Source: DASSUW01 sp963789005 (GTDB lineage Bacteria > Actinomycetota > Thermoleophilia > Solirubrobacterales > Solirubrobacteraceae). Taken from it: 64,000 bases of DNA. Each line of letters begins with the position of its first letter. Position 1 is the stretch's first letter. The notes beneath the pieces were generated by a model that saw nothing but the letters and a program-made list of their open reading frames with translations, had not been told where the DNA came from and searched no databases. Positions 1-8,024 of this stretch are shown here, in pieces. Location: positions 434,001-498,000 of the forward strand of contig CAWBIZ010000002.1 in assembly GCA_963789005.1 (NCBI GenBank), in the 5' to 3' direction. The position numbers and the translations under genes are program-made.

Positions 1-586
1 GACGCTCGGCGGCGCCCGCGGCGGCGCGATCCTGTGCCGCGAGGAGTTCGCCAAGAAGATCAACTCGGCCGTTTTCCCGGGTCAGCAGGGTGGGCCGCTC
101 GAGCACGTCATCGCCGGCAAGGCGGTGGCGTTCAAGATCGCGGCCACCGAGACGTTCCGCGAGCGCCAGCAGCGCACGGTCGACGGCGCCAAGGCGGTGG
201 CGGGAGAGCTGCTCGGCGCCGGCCACGGCGTGAGCGTGCTCACGGGCGGCACCGACGTCCACCTCGTGCTCGTCGACCTCCGCGAGTCCGAGCTCGACGG
301 CCAGCAGGCCGAGGACCGCCTCCACGACATCGGCATCACGGTCAACCGCAACGCGATCCCCTTCGACCCGCGACCCCCGATGGTCACGAGCGGCCTCCGC
401 GTCGGCACTTCGGCCCTGGCCACCCGTGGCGTCAGCGCCGACGAGTACACGGAGGTCGGCCGCATCATCGCCCGGGCGTTGCAACCGGACTTCGAATCCG
501 CCCGCGACGACCTCGCCGACCGGGTCACCACGATCGCGGACCGCCACCCGCTGTACGCGAACCTGGGAGTCGGCGCCGCGGTTTAG
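1..586 (+). CDS. glyA: Serine hydroxymethyltransferase, C-terminal part (5' truncated by window edge)
   Basis: The reading frame is open from base 2 and ends with TAG at 584-586. It encodes about 194 residues of a fold-type I PLP enzyme that interconverts serine and glycine with tetrahydrofolate. The visible part begins TLGGARGGAIL, the segment that directly follows the PLP-binding lysine in SHMT, so that lysine lies just outside the window. The stretch FPGQQGGPLEHVIAGKAVAF and the C-terminal part with RLGTSALATRG-like residues are typical of the family. The stop codon overlaps the stop of the convergent kinase gene (shared TTAG). Confidence 0.95.
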   Translation, partial: TLGGARGGAILCREEFAKKINSAVFPGQQGGPLEHVIAGKAVAFKIAATETFRERQQRTVDGAKAVAGELLGAGHGVSVLTGGTDVHLVLVDLRESELDGQQAEDRLHDIGITVNRNAIPFDPRPPMVTSGLRVGTSALATRGVSADEYTEVGRIIARALQPDFESARDDLADRVTTIADRHPLYANLGVGAAV

Positions 587-1539
587 CGAGGCCGGCGGCG
601 CGGCAGCGCGGCGACGAGCGGCTCGAGGCCCGTGGCGAGCTCGGCTGCGGTGGGACGTGCGTGCGGCTCGGGGTCGAGCCCGGCGTGCAGCACGTCGGCC
701 AGCGCGGCCGGGACGCGGCGGGGGAGAGGCAGCGGGCCGCGGGCCAGTTGCGGGAAGCGCTCGTCTCCGCGCCGCGGGAACGGGCGCTCGCCCGAGACGG
801 CGTGGTGGAGCGTGGCCGCGAGGCCGAAGACGTCGGCGGGCGGGCCGACCGTGCCGCGGGAGGCGTCGCACTGCTCGGGCGCCATGTACGCGTCGGTGCC
901 GACCGGCTTGCGCAACATCGCCGCCTCGTCGAGCGAGCGCGCGACGCTGAGGTCGATGAGCCGCGGCGGCGCGCCCATCACCACGTTGTCGGGCTTGACG
1001 TCGAGGTGGACCACGTCTTCCGCCGCGAGGTAGTGCAGCGCCGACGCCACGTGCAGCCCGAGCGGCAGCACCTGCTCGAGTGAGAGCGGGCCGTCGCGCT
1101 CGATCAGCTCGCGCAGCGTCGGACCCTCGAGGTGCTCGAGCAGCAGGTGCGGGAACCGCCCCGCGCGCACCGTCTCGAACCCGCGCACGACCACCGGGTG
1201 AGCGAGGCGCGCGAGCGCGGCTCCCTCGCGGTCGAGGTCGCGCAGCGCGGCGGGGTCGGTCGCGAGGTCCGGGCGCAGGAGCTTGGCCACCAGCATGGCC
1301 AGCCGGTGGTCGTCCCAGACGAGGAAGACCTCGTAGCGGCGACCGCCCTGCAGTCGGCGGAGGATCGTGCGGCCCGGCGCGATCGCGTCTCCCTCCGCCA
1401 GCCCCCACGTCGGGCGGTCGCGGCCCTTCCAGGGTGGTGTCTCGGCGACGGTCGAGAGCCCGGCGATCGCGTCGCGGGTCTCGGAGCCGCGCTGTTCGCG
1501 AAGCGAACTCGCAATGCCAAGCTTGCTTGGCACGATCAC
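583..1539 (-). CDS. Serine/threonine protein kinase (Hanks type), cytosolic form
   Basis: A 318-residue protein with a bacterial Hanks-type kinase domain from about residue 55 to the C-terminus. Visible motifs are the ATP-binding lysine (VAKLL, near 86), the catalytic loop HLDVKPDNVV, the metal-binding Asp in LIDLS (DLS instead of the usual DFG) and the APEQ segment. The protein ends in an arginine-rich tail, with no transmembrane segment or extracellular sensor, unlike PknB types. The GTG start overlaps the TGA of the upstream membrane-protein gene (GTGA), so the two are probably translationally coupled; a second GTG lies two codons on. Two hairpins cover the first 15 codons. The target is unknown. 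Confidence 0.9.
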   Translation of the reverse strand: MIVPSKLGIASSLREQRGSETRDAIAGLSTVAETPPWKGRDRPTWGLAEGDAIAPGRTILRRLQGGRRYEVFLVWDDHRLAMLVAKLLRPDLATDPAALRDLDREGAALARLAHPVVVRGFETVRAGRFPHLLLEHLEGPTLRELIERDGPLSLEQVLPLGLHVASALHYLAAEDVVHLDVKPDNVVMGAPPRLIDLSVARSLDEAAMLRKPVGTDAYMAPEQCDASRGTVGPPADVFGLAATLHHAVSGERPFPRRGDERFPQLARGPLPLPRRVPAALADVLHAGLDPEPHARPTAAELATGLEPLVAALPRRRPR

Positions 1540-1856
1540 GCGGACGGTCCGTCCGCCTCGTCGTCGGCCTGCGGCGAGGGCGCCTCGGCCTTCTGTGCCG
1601 CCACCGGCGGGTCGGGCGCCGCTGACGCCCAGGCGAGCGGCCCGGCGACCGCGAGGACGAGCGCGACGGCCGCGGCTGCGAGCGCCCGGCGGGCGGGGCG
1701 GAGCGCCGCCGGCGCACGGTCCGGATCGTCGCCCAGCGCGAGGAAGGCGCGCGCGAGGGCGAGGTCGTGAGGCGGGTGGGAAACGGCGGGTTCCATCAGT
1801 CGTCGCACGCGGCAGATCCCCCGACTGCCGTCGCCGCAATCCCTTTTCGTCGTCAC
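1536..1856 (-). CDS. Small single-pass membrane protein, probable partner of the kinase
   Basis: A 106-residue protein with a GTG start placed by a GGAGGGG ribosome site 8 nt upstream. Residues about 1-55 are soluble and include the stretch PPHDLALARAFLALGDDPDR. A hydrophobic segment follows (LAAAAVALVLAVAGPLAWA, about 60-80), then a short acidic tail. An alternative ATG at codon 21 would remove two cysteines. It forms a two-gene unit with the kinase through a GTGA overlap. The arrangement (short cytosolic head, one membrane span) resembles anti-sigma-like or kinase-anchoring proteins, but I recognise no family. Confidence 0.7.
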   Translation of the reverse strand: MTTKRDCGDGSRGICRVRRLMEPAVSHPPHDLALARAFLALGDDPDRAPAALRPARRALAAAAVALVLAVAGPLAWASAAPDPPVAAQKAEAPSPQADDEADGPSA

Positions 1857-1983
1857 GAGCCGATCCCCTCCGGCGCCGCCTCGCTATGACGGCCTCGCTT
1901 CGCCTGGCGCGCCCGGATGCGATCCCCGGCACCACGGGGCTGGTCCCCTGCCGCGCCGCCGCCCCTGCGATCCTCTCAGCCCG

Positions 1984-3138
1984 ATGCAGGACGACGCGCT
2001 CTACGCCGGCATCGTGGCCCTCGCGGTCGCGGCTCTCCTGACGCCGATAGTCGCGCGCGCGGCTCGGCGCGCCGGTGCCGTCGACGCCGTGAAGGAGCGT
2101 GGCCTGGCCCGCGAGGCGACCCCGCTGCTCGGCGGGCTGGCGATCTTCGCCGGGGCGGTCATCGCCGGGCTCCTGTTCCTGCCCGACAACGAGCGCACAC
2201 GCGGGATCCTGATCGCCGCGGCGCTGATCACCGCCGTCGGCGCCTGGGACGACATCCGCGACCTTCCGCCCGGCGTGAAGCTCGCCGGCCAGGTGCTCGC
2301 GGCGCTGATCCTCGTCGACGCCAACGTCGTCGTCCGCAACATCACGTTCCCGTTCCTCGGCGCGCTGGAGTTCGGCGACCTCGGCGGGCCGCTGACCGTG
2401 CTCGGCCTCGTCGCCGTGATGAACGTCGTCAACTTCTCCGACGGCGTCGACGGCCTTGCCGCGGGAGTGTGCGCGATCTCCGCCGTCGCCTTCGCGATCA
2501 TCGCCTTCGACCTCGGGCGCGACACCGCCGGCGTCGTCGCGGCGCTCACCGCCGGCGCCGCGCTCGGCTTCCTCGTGCACAACTTCCACCCGGCGTCGGT
2601 CTTCATGGGCGACTGCGGCTCGAACCTGCTCGGGCTCCTGCTCGGCGCCGTGATCATCGAGGGCTCGCTCAAGACCAACGCCCTGATCGCGCTGATCGCG
2701 CCGCTGGTGGTGCTCGCGGTGCCGTTCCTCGACACGAGCTTCGTGGTCGCCAAGCGGATCAAATACCGGCGGCCGGTCTACCAGGCCGACTCCAACCACT
2801 TCCACCACCGCTTCCACCGGATCGGCTTCTCCCAGCGGCGCACCGTGCTCTACCTCTACGCGTGGACGGTCACGATGGCGGGCCTCGCGGTCGCGCTGCG
2901 CTTCATCCCCTACTCGGACGCTGGCGTCCTGCACCCCGGCTGGGCGGCGGTGATGGGCGCCTGCTTCGTGATCGCGGTCGCCGCCAGCGCCTACCTCGTG
3001 TACGTGCTCGAGATCCTCAAGCTGCGGCGCCTGCGGGCGTGGCAGCTGCGCCGCACCGACCCGGACACGACGGAGCACGAGATCGATCAGGAGGTCGAGC
3101 GCGAGCTCGAGACCGGCGAGTTCTCCGCCCTCGGCTAG
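1984..3138 (+). CDS. Undecaprenyl-phosphate sugar-1-phosphate transferase (WecA/TagO/MraY superfamily)
   Basis: A 384-residue polytopic membrane protein. It transfers a UDP-sugar-derived sugar-1-phosphate to undecaprenyl phosphate, the first membrane step of a cell-wall or surface glycan. Family signatures appear in order: TPLLGGLAIF, the acidic loop AWDDIRDLPPGVKLAGQ, NFSDGVDGLAAG, VFMGDCGSNLLG and the His-rich loop NHFHHRFHRIGFSQR. That loop and the family order favour WecA/TagO over MraY. It reads divergently from the kinase unit across 127 bp. Sugar-nucleotide genes at 19-22.5 and 31-32.4 kb could supply substrates. The sugar specificity is not visible. Confidence 0.92.
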   Translation: MQDDALYAGIVALAVAALLTPIVARAARRAGAVDAVKERGLAREATPLLGGLAIFAGAVIAGLLFLPDNERTRGILIAAALITAVGAWDDIRDLPPGVKLAGQVLAALILVDANVVVRNITFPFLGALEFGDLGGPLTVLGLVAVMNVVNFSDGVDGLAAGVCAISAVAFAIIAFDLGRDTAGVVAALTAGAALGFLVHNFHPASVFMGDCGSNLLGLLLGAVIIEGSLKTNALIALIAPLVVLAVPFLDTSFVVAKRIKYRRPVYQADSNHFHHRFHRIGFSQRRTVLYLYAWTVTMAGLAVALRFIPYSDAGVLHPGWAAVMGACFVIAVAASAYLVYVLEILKLRRLRAWQLRRTDPDTTEHEIDQEVERELETGEFSALG

Positions 3139-3163
3139 AGCTGAAATCTACGGCTAGCCGCAC

Positions 3164-3193
3164 TTGCGTCGTCGCCGCCCTCGCGGGTATCGT
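3164..3193 (+). promoter_or_regulatory. Promoter for the small-protein transcript at 3.2-3.6 kb
   Basis: TTGCGT at 3164-3169 and TATCGT at 3188-3193 are separated by 18 bp, a good sigma-70-like match. It predicts a start near 3200 and a leader of about 250 nt before the gene at 3453. The leader holds a candidate short reading frame and several inverted repeats: GGCAG/CTGCC around a 6-nt loop near 3352-3367, and GCCCGTG pairing with a downstream CACGGGC. Confidence 0.5.
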
Positions 3194-3252
3194 GCCGGAG
3201 ACCGATCGACCGAACCGCGCCCTCGCGCGCGAAAGGGAGGTGAGCAGGACTG

Positions 3253-3339
3253 ATGCAGATCACGCGCCACATGTGCAACGGCCTTACGGCCGCGGGCGCC
3301 GGCGTGTTCTGGCGTCCGCTCCTGCTCGCGTCCACGTAG
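3253..3339 (+). CDS. Candidate 28-residue leader or small peptide
   Basis: ATG to TAG encodes 28 residues beginning MQITRHMCNGL and ending FWRPLLLAST. A strong AAAGGGAGGTGA sequence lies upstream, but its GGAGG core is 12 nt from the ATG, longer than usual. The frame lies between a predicted promoter and hairpins ahead of the 61-residue gene, so it could be an attenuator peptide or could be chance. A second frame starting with GTG at 3240 crosses the same sequence. No family is recognised. Confidence 0.3.
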   Translation: MQITRHMCNGLTAAGAGVFWRPLLLAST

Positions 3340-3452
3340 TTCCCCCGGCCGCGGGCAGCACCAACTGCCGCCCGTGACCCGCATCGGTCGCACCGCCCCT
3401 TTCAGGCCACGGGCGGCTCCCCCATCCATCGCCATTCCGGGAGCCACACCAA

Positions 3453-3638
3453 ATGCATTCCCTGAACCACCCGGCCTACGCCCGCTCCGTCGTTGAAGAG
3501 CGCATCGAGGCCGCCGAGCGCGCCGCCCGACACGGCCGCTCACAGCACCCCCCGCCGGTGCGCAGCCGCGCCGCGTATGCGGTCGCGCGCATCGCGCGCC
3601 GGATCGACACCGCGGCGGCGCGTCGTGCCGTCGCCTGA
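3453..3638 (+). CDS. Small basic hypothetical protein (61 aa)
   Basis: A 61-residue Arg/Ala-rich protein starting MHSLNHPAYARSVVEERIEA. It contains an amphipathic helix-like stretch and a basic C-terminal half (RSRAAYAVARIARRIDTAA). Short proteins of this character (an NHP-type N-terminus followed by a helical basic tail) are common in actinobacteria and have no assigned role. A weak GGGAG lies about 10 nt before the ATG. It follows the promoter and leader at 3164-3452 and ends just before the cupin gene. It could bind nucleic acid, but nothing in the sequence proves this. Confidence 0.55.
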   Translation: MHSLNHPAYARSVVEERIEAAERAARHGRSQHPPPVRSRAAYAVARIARRIDTAAARRAVA

Positions 3639-3702
3639 CCGCCTTCCGCGCGGCGCCCGCTTCGGGCGTCGCGCGGACGTCGTCTACCCTGTCGCGCGCC
3701 TC

Positions 3703-4068
3703 GTGCAGACCGTGCGCACGGAAGATCGGGAGCCGTTCGTGACCGCCGATGGGTCGACCATCCGCGAGATCGCGGGCGTGCCCTCCGGCAACGCCGTCAA
3801 CCAGTCGCTGGCCGAGGCCACCGTGCCGCCCGGCGGCGAGACGGTCGAGCACTTCCACCGTGTCGCCGAGGAGATCTACCACTTCACGGCGGGCTCGGGA
3901 CGGATGCGGCTCGGCGGCCAGGAGGCCGACGTACGGGCCGGTGACACGGTGGTGATCGCTCCCGGTGTCCAGCACAAGCTGTGGAACACGGGCGACGAGC
4001 CGCTCGTGCTGCTCTGCTGCTGCGCGCCGCCGTACTCGCACGAAGACACGGTCCTGCTGGAGGACTAG
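3703..4068 (+). CDS. Single-domain cupin protein
   Basis: A protein of about 121 residues with one complete cupin barrel. Motif 1 (PPGGETVEHFHRVAEEIYHF) supplies the His-His-Glu metal ligands and motif 2 (GDTVVIAPGVQHKLWN) supplies the last His. The sequence LCCCAPPYSHEDT follows the barrel. A TACCCT box at 3685-3690 sits 12 nt before GTG 3703, so the transcript has at most a very short leader; GTG 3712 is an alternative start. The substrate cannot be inferred; such stand-alone cupins include isomerases, dioxygenases and sugar-binding proteins. Confidence 0.85.
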   Translation: MQTVRTEDREPFVTADGSTIREIAGVPSGNAVNQSLAEATVPPGGETVEHFHRVAEEIYHFTAGSGRMRLGGQEADVRAGDTVVIAPGVQHKLWNTGDEPLVLLCCCAPPYSHEDTVLLED

Positions 4069-4098
4069 CGGCGCCCGCGCCCGGGTAGGCGCGGCGCC

Positions 4099-5466
4099 AT
4101 GGCGCAGCTCAGCGGCGGTCCCGGGTATCGCGCGCAGGCGTCCGCGCTGAAGCCCGCGATCAGCCGCCGGATGCTGCTGTTCTTCATCGTCGGCGACATC
4201 CTCGGCGGCGGGATCTACGCGCTCGTCGGCGAGGTCGGCGGGGAGATCGGCGGCGCGATCTGGGTGGCGTTCGCGGTCGCCGGCATCGTGGCCGCCTTCA
4301 CGGCGGCGTCGTACGCCGAGCTGGTCTCGAAGTTCCCGCTCGCCGGCGGAGCGGCGCTGTTCGTGCACCGCGCGTTCCGCACGCCGCTGTTCACGTTCCT
4401 CGTCGCCTTCGCGGTCATGTGCTCGGGCGTGGCGTCGGCGGCGACGCTCGCGACTGCGTTCGGCGGCGACTACCTGAGCGAGTTCGTCGACCTGCCGACG
4501 GTCCTCGTCGGCCTCGTCGTGGTCGCCGCGCTCTCGCTGCTCAACCTGCGCGGCATCAAGGAGTCCGTCACCTTCAACATGGGCTGCACGCTGATCGAGC
4601 TCACCGGCCTCGTGATCGTGGCCGTGATCGCCGCCGCGTTCCTGTTCGACGGCGGCGGCGACGCCGGCCGGGCGCTCGAGTTCAAGTCCGGCGACAGCCC
4701 GCTCCTGCTCGCCGTGGCCGGCGCCTCGCTGGCGTTCTACGCGCTGATCGGCTTCGAGGACTCGGTCAACGTGGCCGAGGAGACGCAGGCGGCGCCGCGC
4801 ACGTTCCCGGGCACGCTGTTCCTCGGGCTGGGGATCGCCGGCGCGGTCTACCTGATCGTCACCGTGCTGGCGTCGATGGCCGTGCCGACCGGCACGCTCG
4901 CCGACTCCGACGGCCCGCTGCTCGAGGTCGTGCAGCTCGGGCCGCTGTCGCTCGACACGAAGGTGTTCTCGGCGATCGCGCTGTTCGCGCTCGTCAACGG
5001 GGCGCTCATCAACCTCGTGATGGCCTCCCGGCTGACCTACGGCATGGCCCAGCAGGGCATCATCCCGCGCCCGTTCGGCCGCGTGCTGCCCGAGCGGCGC
5101 ACGCCGTGGGCGGGCGTCGCGCTCAGCGCCGCCCTCTGCGCCGTGCTGGTGATCATCGGGGACCTCGAGACCCTGGCCGACACGACGGTCCTCCTGCTCC
5201 TGTTCGCGTTCGTCGCCGTCCACCTGTCGGTGCTCGTGCTGCGGCGGACGCCGGTCGAGCACGAGCACTTCGTCGCCTGGACGGGCTTCCCGATCCTCGG
5301 CGCGCTCAGCTGCAGCGCGCTGATCATCCAGAAGCTCGTCGAGGACACGGTGATCTTCGCCTACGCCGGCGGCCTGCTCGCGTTCGGCCTGGTGCTGTGG
5401 CTGATCGCCCGCGCGGTCGCCGGGGACGACACCGGCGAGGTGGATCCGGAGCAGCTGGCTGGGTAG
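4099..5466 (+). CDS. APC-superfamily amino acid/polyamine permease
   Basis: A 455-residue membrane protein with about 12 hydrophobic segments. The N-terminal GDILGGGIYALVGEVGGEIG matches the unwound TM1 substrate-binding region of APC transporters, and GFEDSVNVAEET matches the conserved TM6 region. It should import amino acids or related amines by proton coupling; the exact substrate is unknown. A TAGGCG element lies 7 nt before the ATG, in line with the leaderless pattern seen elsewhere. It stands alone, and repeat copy A begins three bases after its stop codon. Confidence 0.9.
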   Translation: MAQLSGGPGYRAQASALKPAISRRMLLFFIVGDILGGGIYALVGEVGGEIGGAIWVAFAVAGIVAAFTAASYAELVSKFPLAGGAALFVHRAFRTPLFTFLVAFAVMCSGVASAATLATAFGGDYLSEFVDLPTVLVGLVVVAALSLLNLRGIKESVTFNMGCTLIELTGLVIVAVIAAAFLFDGGGDAGRALEFKSGDSPLLLAVAGASLAFYALIGFEDSVNVAEETQAAPRTFPGTLFLGLGIAGAVYLIVTVLASMAVPTGTLADSDGPLLEVVQLGPLSLDTKVFSAIALFALVNGALINLVMASRLTYGMAQQGIIPRPFGRVLPERRTPWAGVALSAALCAVLVIIGDLETLADTTVLLLLFAFVAVHLSVLVLRRTPVEHEHFVAWTGFPILGALSCSALIIQKLVEDTVIFAYAGGLLAFGLVLWLIARAVAGDDTGEVDPEQLAG

Positions 5467-5468
5467 CC

Positions 5469-5700
5469 GGCGAACGTAAACGTCAACTGCTGCCGGGTAG
5501 GGGAGGCGCAGGGTCGATCGTGGCCCGCGAAGCCGGGGTTACGTGTCAATCGACACGTCTGCGGATGCCGATTGACACGTTCGTGCGCGTCTAGAGCATG
5601 AACGTGACAATCGATGTGTCGCGAGGCGCCGATTGACACGTAATCCCGCCTTGGCGGCCGGCTACTCGCTTCCCCTACCCAGCCGCCCTTGACGTTCGCC
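5469..5700. repeat. Composite palindromic intergenic repeat, copy A
   Basis: A non-coding, nearly palindromic element of about 232 bp. Its ends are inverted: GGCGAACGT at 5469-5477 against ACGTTCGCC at 5692-5700, and GGGTAGGGGA at 5495-5504 against TCCCCTACCC at 5671-5680. The interior carries four copies of the word CGATTGACACGT or its complement (5539-5552, 5569-5580, 5602-5613, 5630-5644) around a core CGTCTAGAGCATGAACGTG at 5588-5606. The same ends, words and core recur in copy B at 40980-41360. It encodes no transposase. It lies between the 3' ends of the permease and osmC genes. Confidence 0.85.
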
Positions 5701-5743
5701 TGGGCTACCGGTGCTGCTCTTCCTCGCCGACGACCTGGCTCGC

Positions 5744-5793
5744 GCGCGACCTGCGCGCGACGCGCGACTGGCGCGCGCGGCTGCAGGTCGCGC
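5744..5793. terminator. GC-rich hairpin at the 3' end of the OsmC gene
   Basis: GCGCGACCTGC at 5744-5754 is perfectly complementary to 5783-5793, giving an 11-bp stem around a 28-nt GC-rich loop. It lies between copy A and the stop codon of the minus-strand OsmC gene. It could end transcripts from either side, but no T-run follows on either strand. Confidence 0.4.
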
Positions 5794-5815
5794 TTCGCGG
5801 CCCCGGCTGGAGGCC

Positions 5816-6244
5816 CTAGCTCTCGAGCGTCGTCTCGACCGTGATCTCGCCGACGCCACCGAGCGCGCGCGAGATGATGCAGGCCTTGCGGGTCTCCTCG
5901 GCGGTGCTCTGGAGGGTCTCCGCGTCGATACCGGGAACGCGCGCTCGGGTCGTGAGCGCGATCTTGGCGATCGTCGGCGCGCCGTCGATGTTGCGGATGC
6001 TCACCCGCGCATCGGTGTGTACGAGCTCGGGCACGTGACCCGCCTCGGAGAGGTCATGCGAGAGCTGCATCGTGAAGCAGCCTGCCTCGGCCGCGCCGAT
6101 CAGCTCCTCGGGATTCGAGCCCGCGCCCTCCTCGAAGCGCGACTCGAACGTGAACGGGCCCTCCCAGGCGCCTGAGCCCAGCGCCATCGTCCCCTCGCCC
6201 TCCTTCAGCGTGCCTCGCCATTCGGCGCTCGCGGTACGTGCCAT
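5816..6244 (-). CDS. OsmC/Ohr-family peroxiredoxin-like protein
   Basis: A 142-residue protein of the OsmC subfamily, which uses a cysteine thiolate to reduce organic and fatty-acid hydroperoxides as a cytosolic dimer. The first catalytic Cys is in GAAEAGCFTMQLS (about residue 56). The second lies in RKACIISRAL (about 120), where many OsmC proteins have CPVS. The N-terminal TASAEWRGTLKEGEG is typical of the family. GGGAGG lies 6 nt before the ATG. The preceding gene is divergent, so it is probably monocistronic. Confidence 0.93.
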   Translation of the reverse strand: MARTASAEWRGTLKEGEGTMALGSGAWEGPFTFESRFEEGAGSNPEELIGAAEAGCFTMQLSHDLSEAGHVPELVHTDARVSIRNIDGAPTIAKIALTTRARVPGIDAETLQSTAEETRKACIISRALGGVGEITVETTLES

Positions 6245-6306
6245 CTCGTCCTCCCGGGTCGTCGGTGTGGTCTCAGCAGCTTGCCAGCATGTAACTGATC
6301 CCCGCC

Positions 6307-8005
6307 TTGCTCCTCCTCCTCGCGGTCGGCCTCGCGCTCGCCGACGCCTCGATCGTCACGCTCGGGCTGCCGCCGATCATCGCCGAGCTCGACGCATCGG
6401 TGCAGGAGGCGGCCGCGGTGCTCGGCTCGTACACGCTCGTCCTCGCGGTCGCGCTGCTGGTGGCCGCGCGCCTGCCGGCCTCGCCGCGGACGCTCGCCGC
6501 CGCCGGCTCGCTCGTCTTCGCCGCGGCCTCGCTGCTGTGCGGCATCGCCGGCTCGCTCGGCCTCCTGCTCGCGGGCCGCTCGCTCCAGGCGGCGGGCGCC
6601 GCCGCGCTGCTGGTCGGCGCGTTCGCGCTCGTTGACGGCGGGGGAGCGGGCCGGCGCGGCTGGACCGCGGCCGCGATCTTCGGCTTCGCGGCCGGCCCCG
6701 CGCTCGGCGGCGTCCTGACCGAGGCGATCGACTGGCGGGCGATCTTCCTCGCCCAGGTCCCGATCGCGATCGCGGCGGCAGCCGTCGCGTGGCGATCGGA
6801 CCCGGCCGTCGCGCCCGCGCCCGTCGCCGCGGACGAGCCGCCGCCCGCCGCCGCGACGTCGGCGCCCGCTGCCGTTCCGCGCTCGTGGCCGGTCGGGCCG
6901 GCCGTGGCGCTGGCGCTGCTCTCGGCGGCGCTCGTCGGCGTGCTGTTCCTGCTCGTGCTGATGCTCGTCACCGGCTGGTCGGTTAGCCCGCTCGGGGCGG
7001 CTGCCGCCGTCTCGGTGCTGCCGGTGGCCGCGCTGGCGGCCTCGCGCGTTCCCGGGCCGCCGCGGGTGCGGGCCGCGGCCGGGGCGGTGCTCGTGGGCGG
7101 AGGGGTCCTCGCGCTGGCGTCGCTGCCGAGCGCCTCGCCGTGGTGGACGGTGGTGCCGCAGCTGATGGCGGGCGCTGGGATGGGCCTGGCCCTGCCCGCG
7201 CTCGCCGGCGAGCTGCTCCCGGAGCGGACGCCGTCGCAGGCGGCGTGGCTGCTGTCCGCCCGCCACGCCGGCATCACGATCGCGCTCGCGCTGCTGGCAC
7301 CGGTCGCCGCCGGCGCAGCTCGACGACGCCGTCGCGAACACGCGCGAGCAGGGCGCCGCGCTCGTGCTCGACGCCCGGCTGCCGCCGCTCGACAAGCTCT
7401 CGCTGGCGGCGGCGCTCGTCGGCGACCTCGACCCCGTCGACCCGCGCGGCGAGCTGCAGCGCTCGCTCGAGACCGCGCAAGCCGGCATCGCCGCCGAGGA
7501 CCGCGCCGCCTACGCCGCGCTCGCGGAGCAGGCCGACGACGCGCTCGTGGCCGGCGTCCAGGACGCCTTCGAGCCCGCGCTGGCGATCTGCGGCGTGCTC
7601 GCGCTGCTCGCCGCGGTCGCAGTTCTCCTGCCGGCACGCCGAGGCCCGGTCGCAGCGACGGCGGCGTCTCCGCGGAAACGCCTCGCGCCCGTGGCAGTCG
7701 CCGCCGCAGCGGCGCTCGTCCTGGCGGGCGGCGCGCGGCTGGCCCAGCCGGCGCTCACCCCCGATCCGATCCGGATCGCCGACCCCTGCCGGGAGCGCGC
7801 GCTGCCCGCCTCCGGCGGGCTGGAGGGAGCGCTCCAGGACACCGCGCTCGTCGCGCTCGACCGCGCGGCCTGCCGCTTCGGCTCCTCCCGCGAGGAGCTC
7901 GCGCTGGCGCTGGTCGACGACTCCGCGCGCGACGACTTCGAGCGGGAGTACGGAGTCGATCCGCGCAGCGCCGGCGGTCTGCTCGGCGCGATCCTCGGCT
8001 TCTGA
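6307..8005 (+). pseudogene. DHA2-type MFS exporter interrupted by a one-base frameshift
   Basis: The first frame (TTG at 6307, TAACTG box 9 nt before) encodes MFS helices beginning with a segment that contains ADASIVTLGLPPIIAELD, typical of EmrB/QacA drug exporters. At about 7309-7316 the coding signal moves to the next frame. Dropping one G near 7315 joins ALLAPVAAG to QLDDAVANTREQGAALV and restores a protein of about 565 residues. The second part has two more membrane segments and an external C-terminal domain with a Cys pair (DPCRERALP, DRAACRF). No slippery sequence is seen, so this is either a real lesion or an assembly error. Substrate unknown. Confidence 0.8.
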
Positions 8006-8024
8006 CCTCCTATCTTGAGAAGGG

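Noticed and set aside
3154..5268. Open frame antisense to the cupin and permease genes
   Set aside because: Asp/Arg/Glu/His-rich pattern caused by reverse reading of a membrane-protein gene.
7309..7316. Programmed frameshift in the MFS gene
   Set aside because: No slippery sequence or downstream structure comparable to the prfB site; a mutation or assembly error is simpler.
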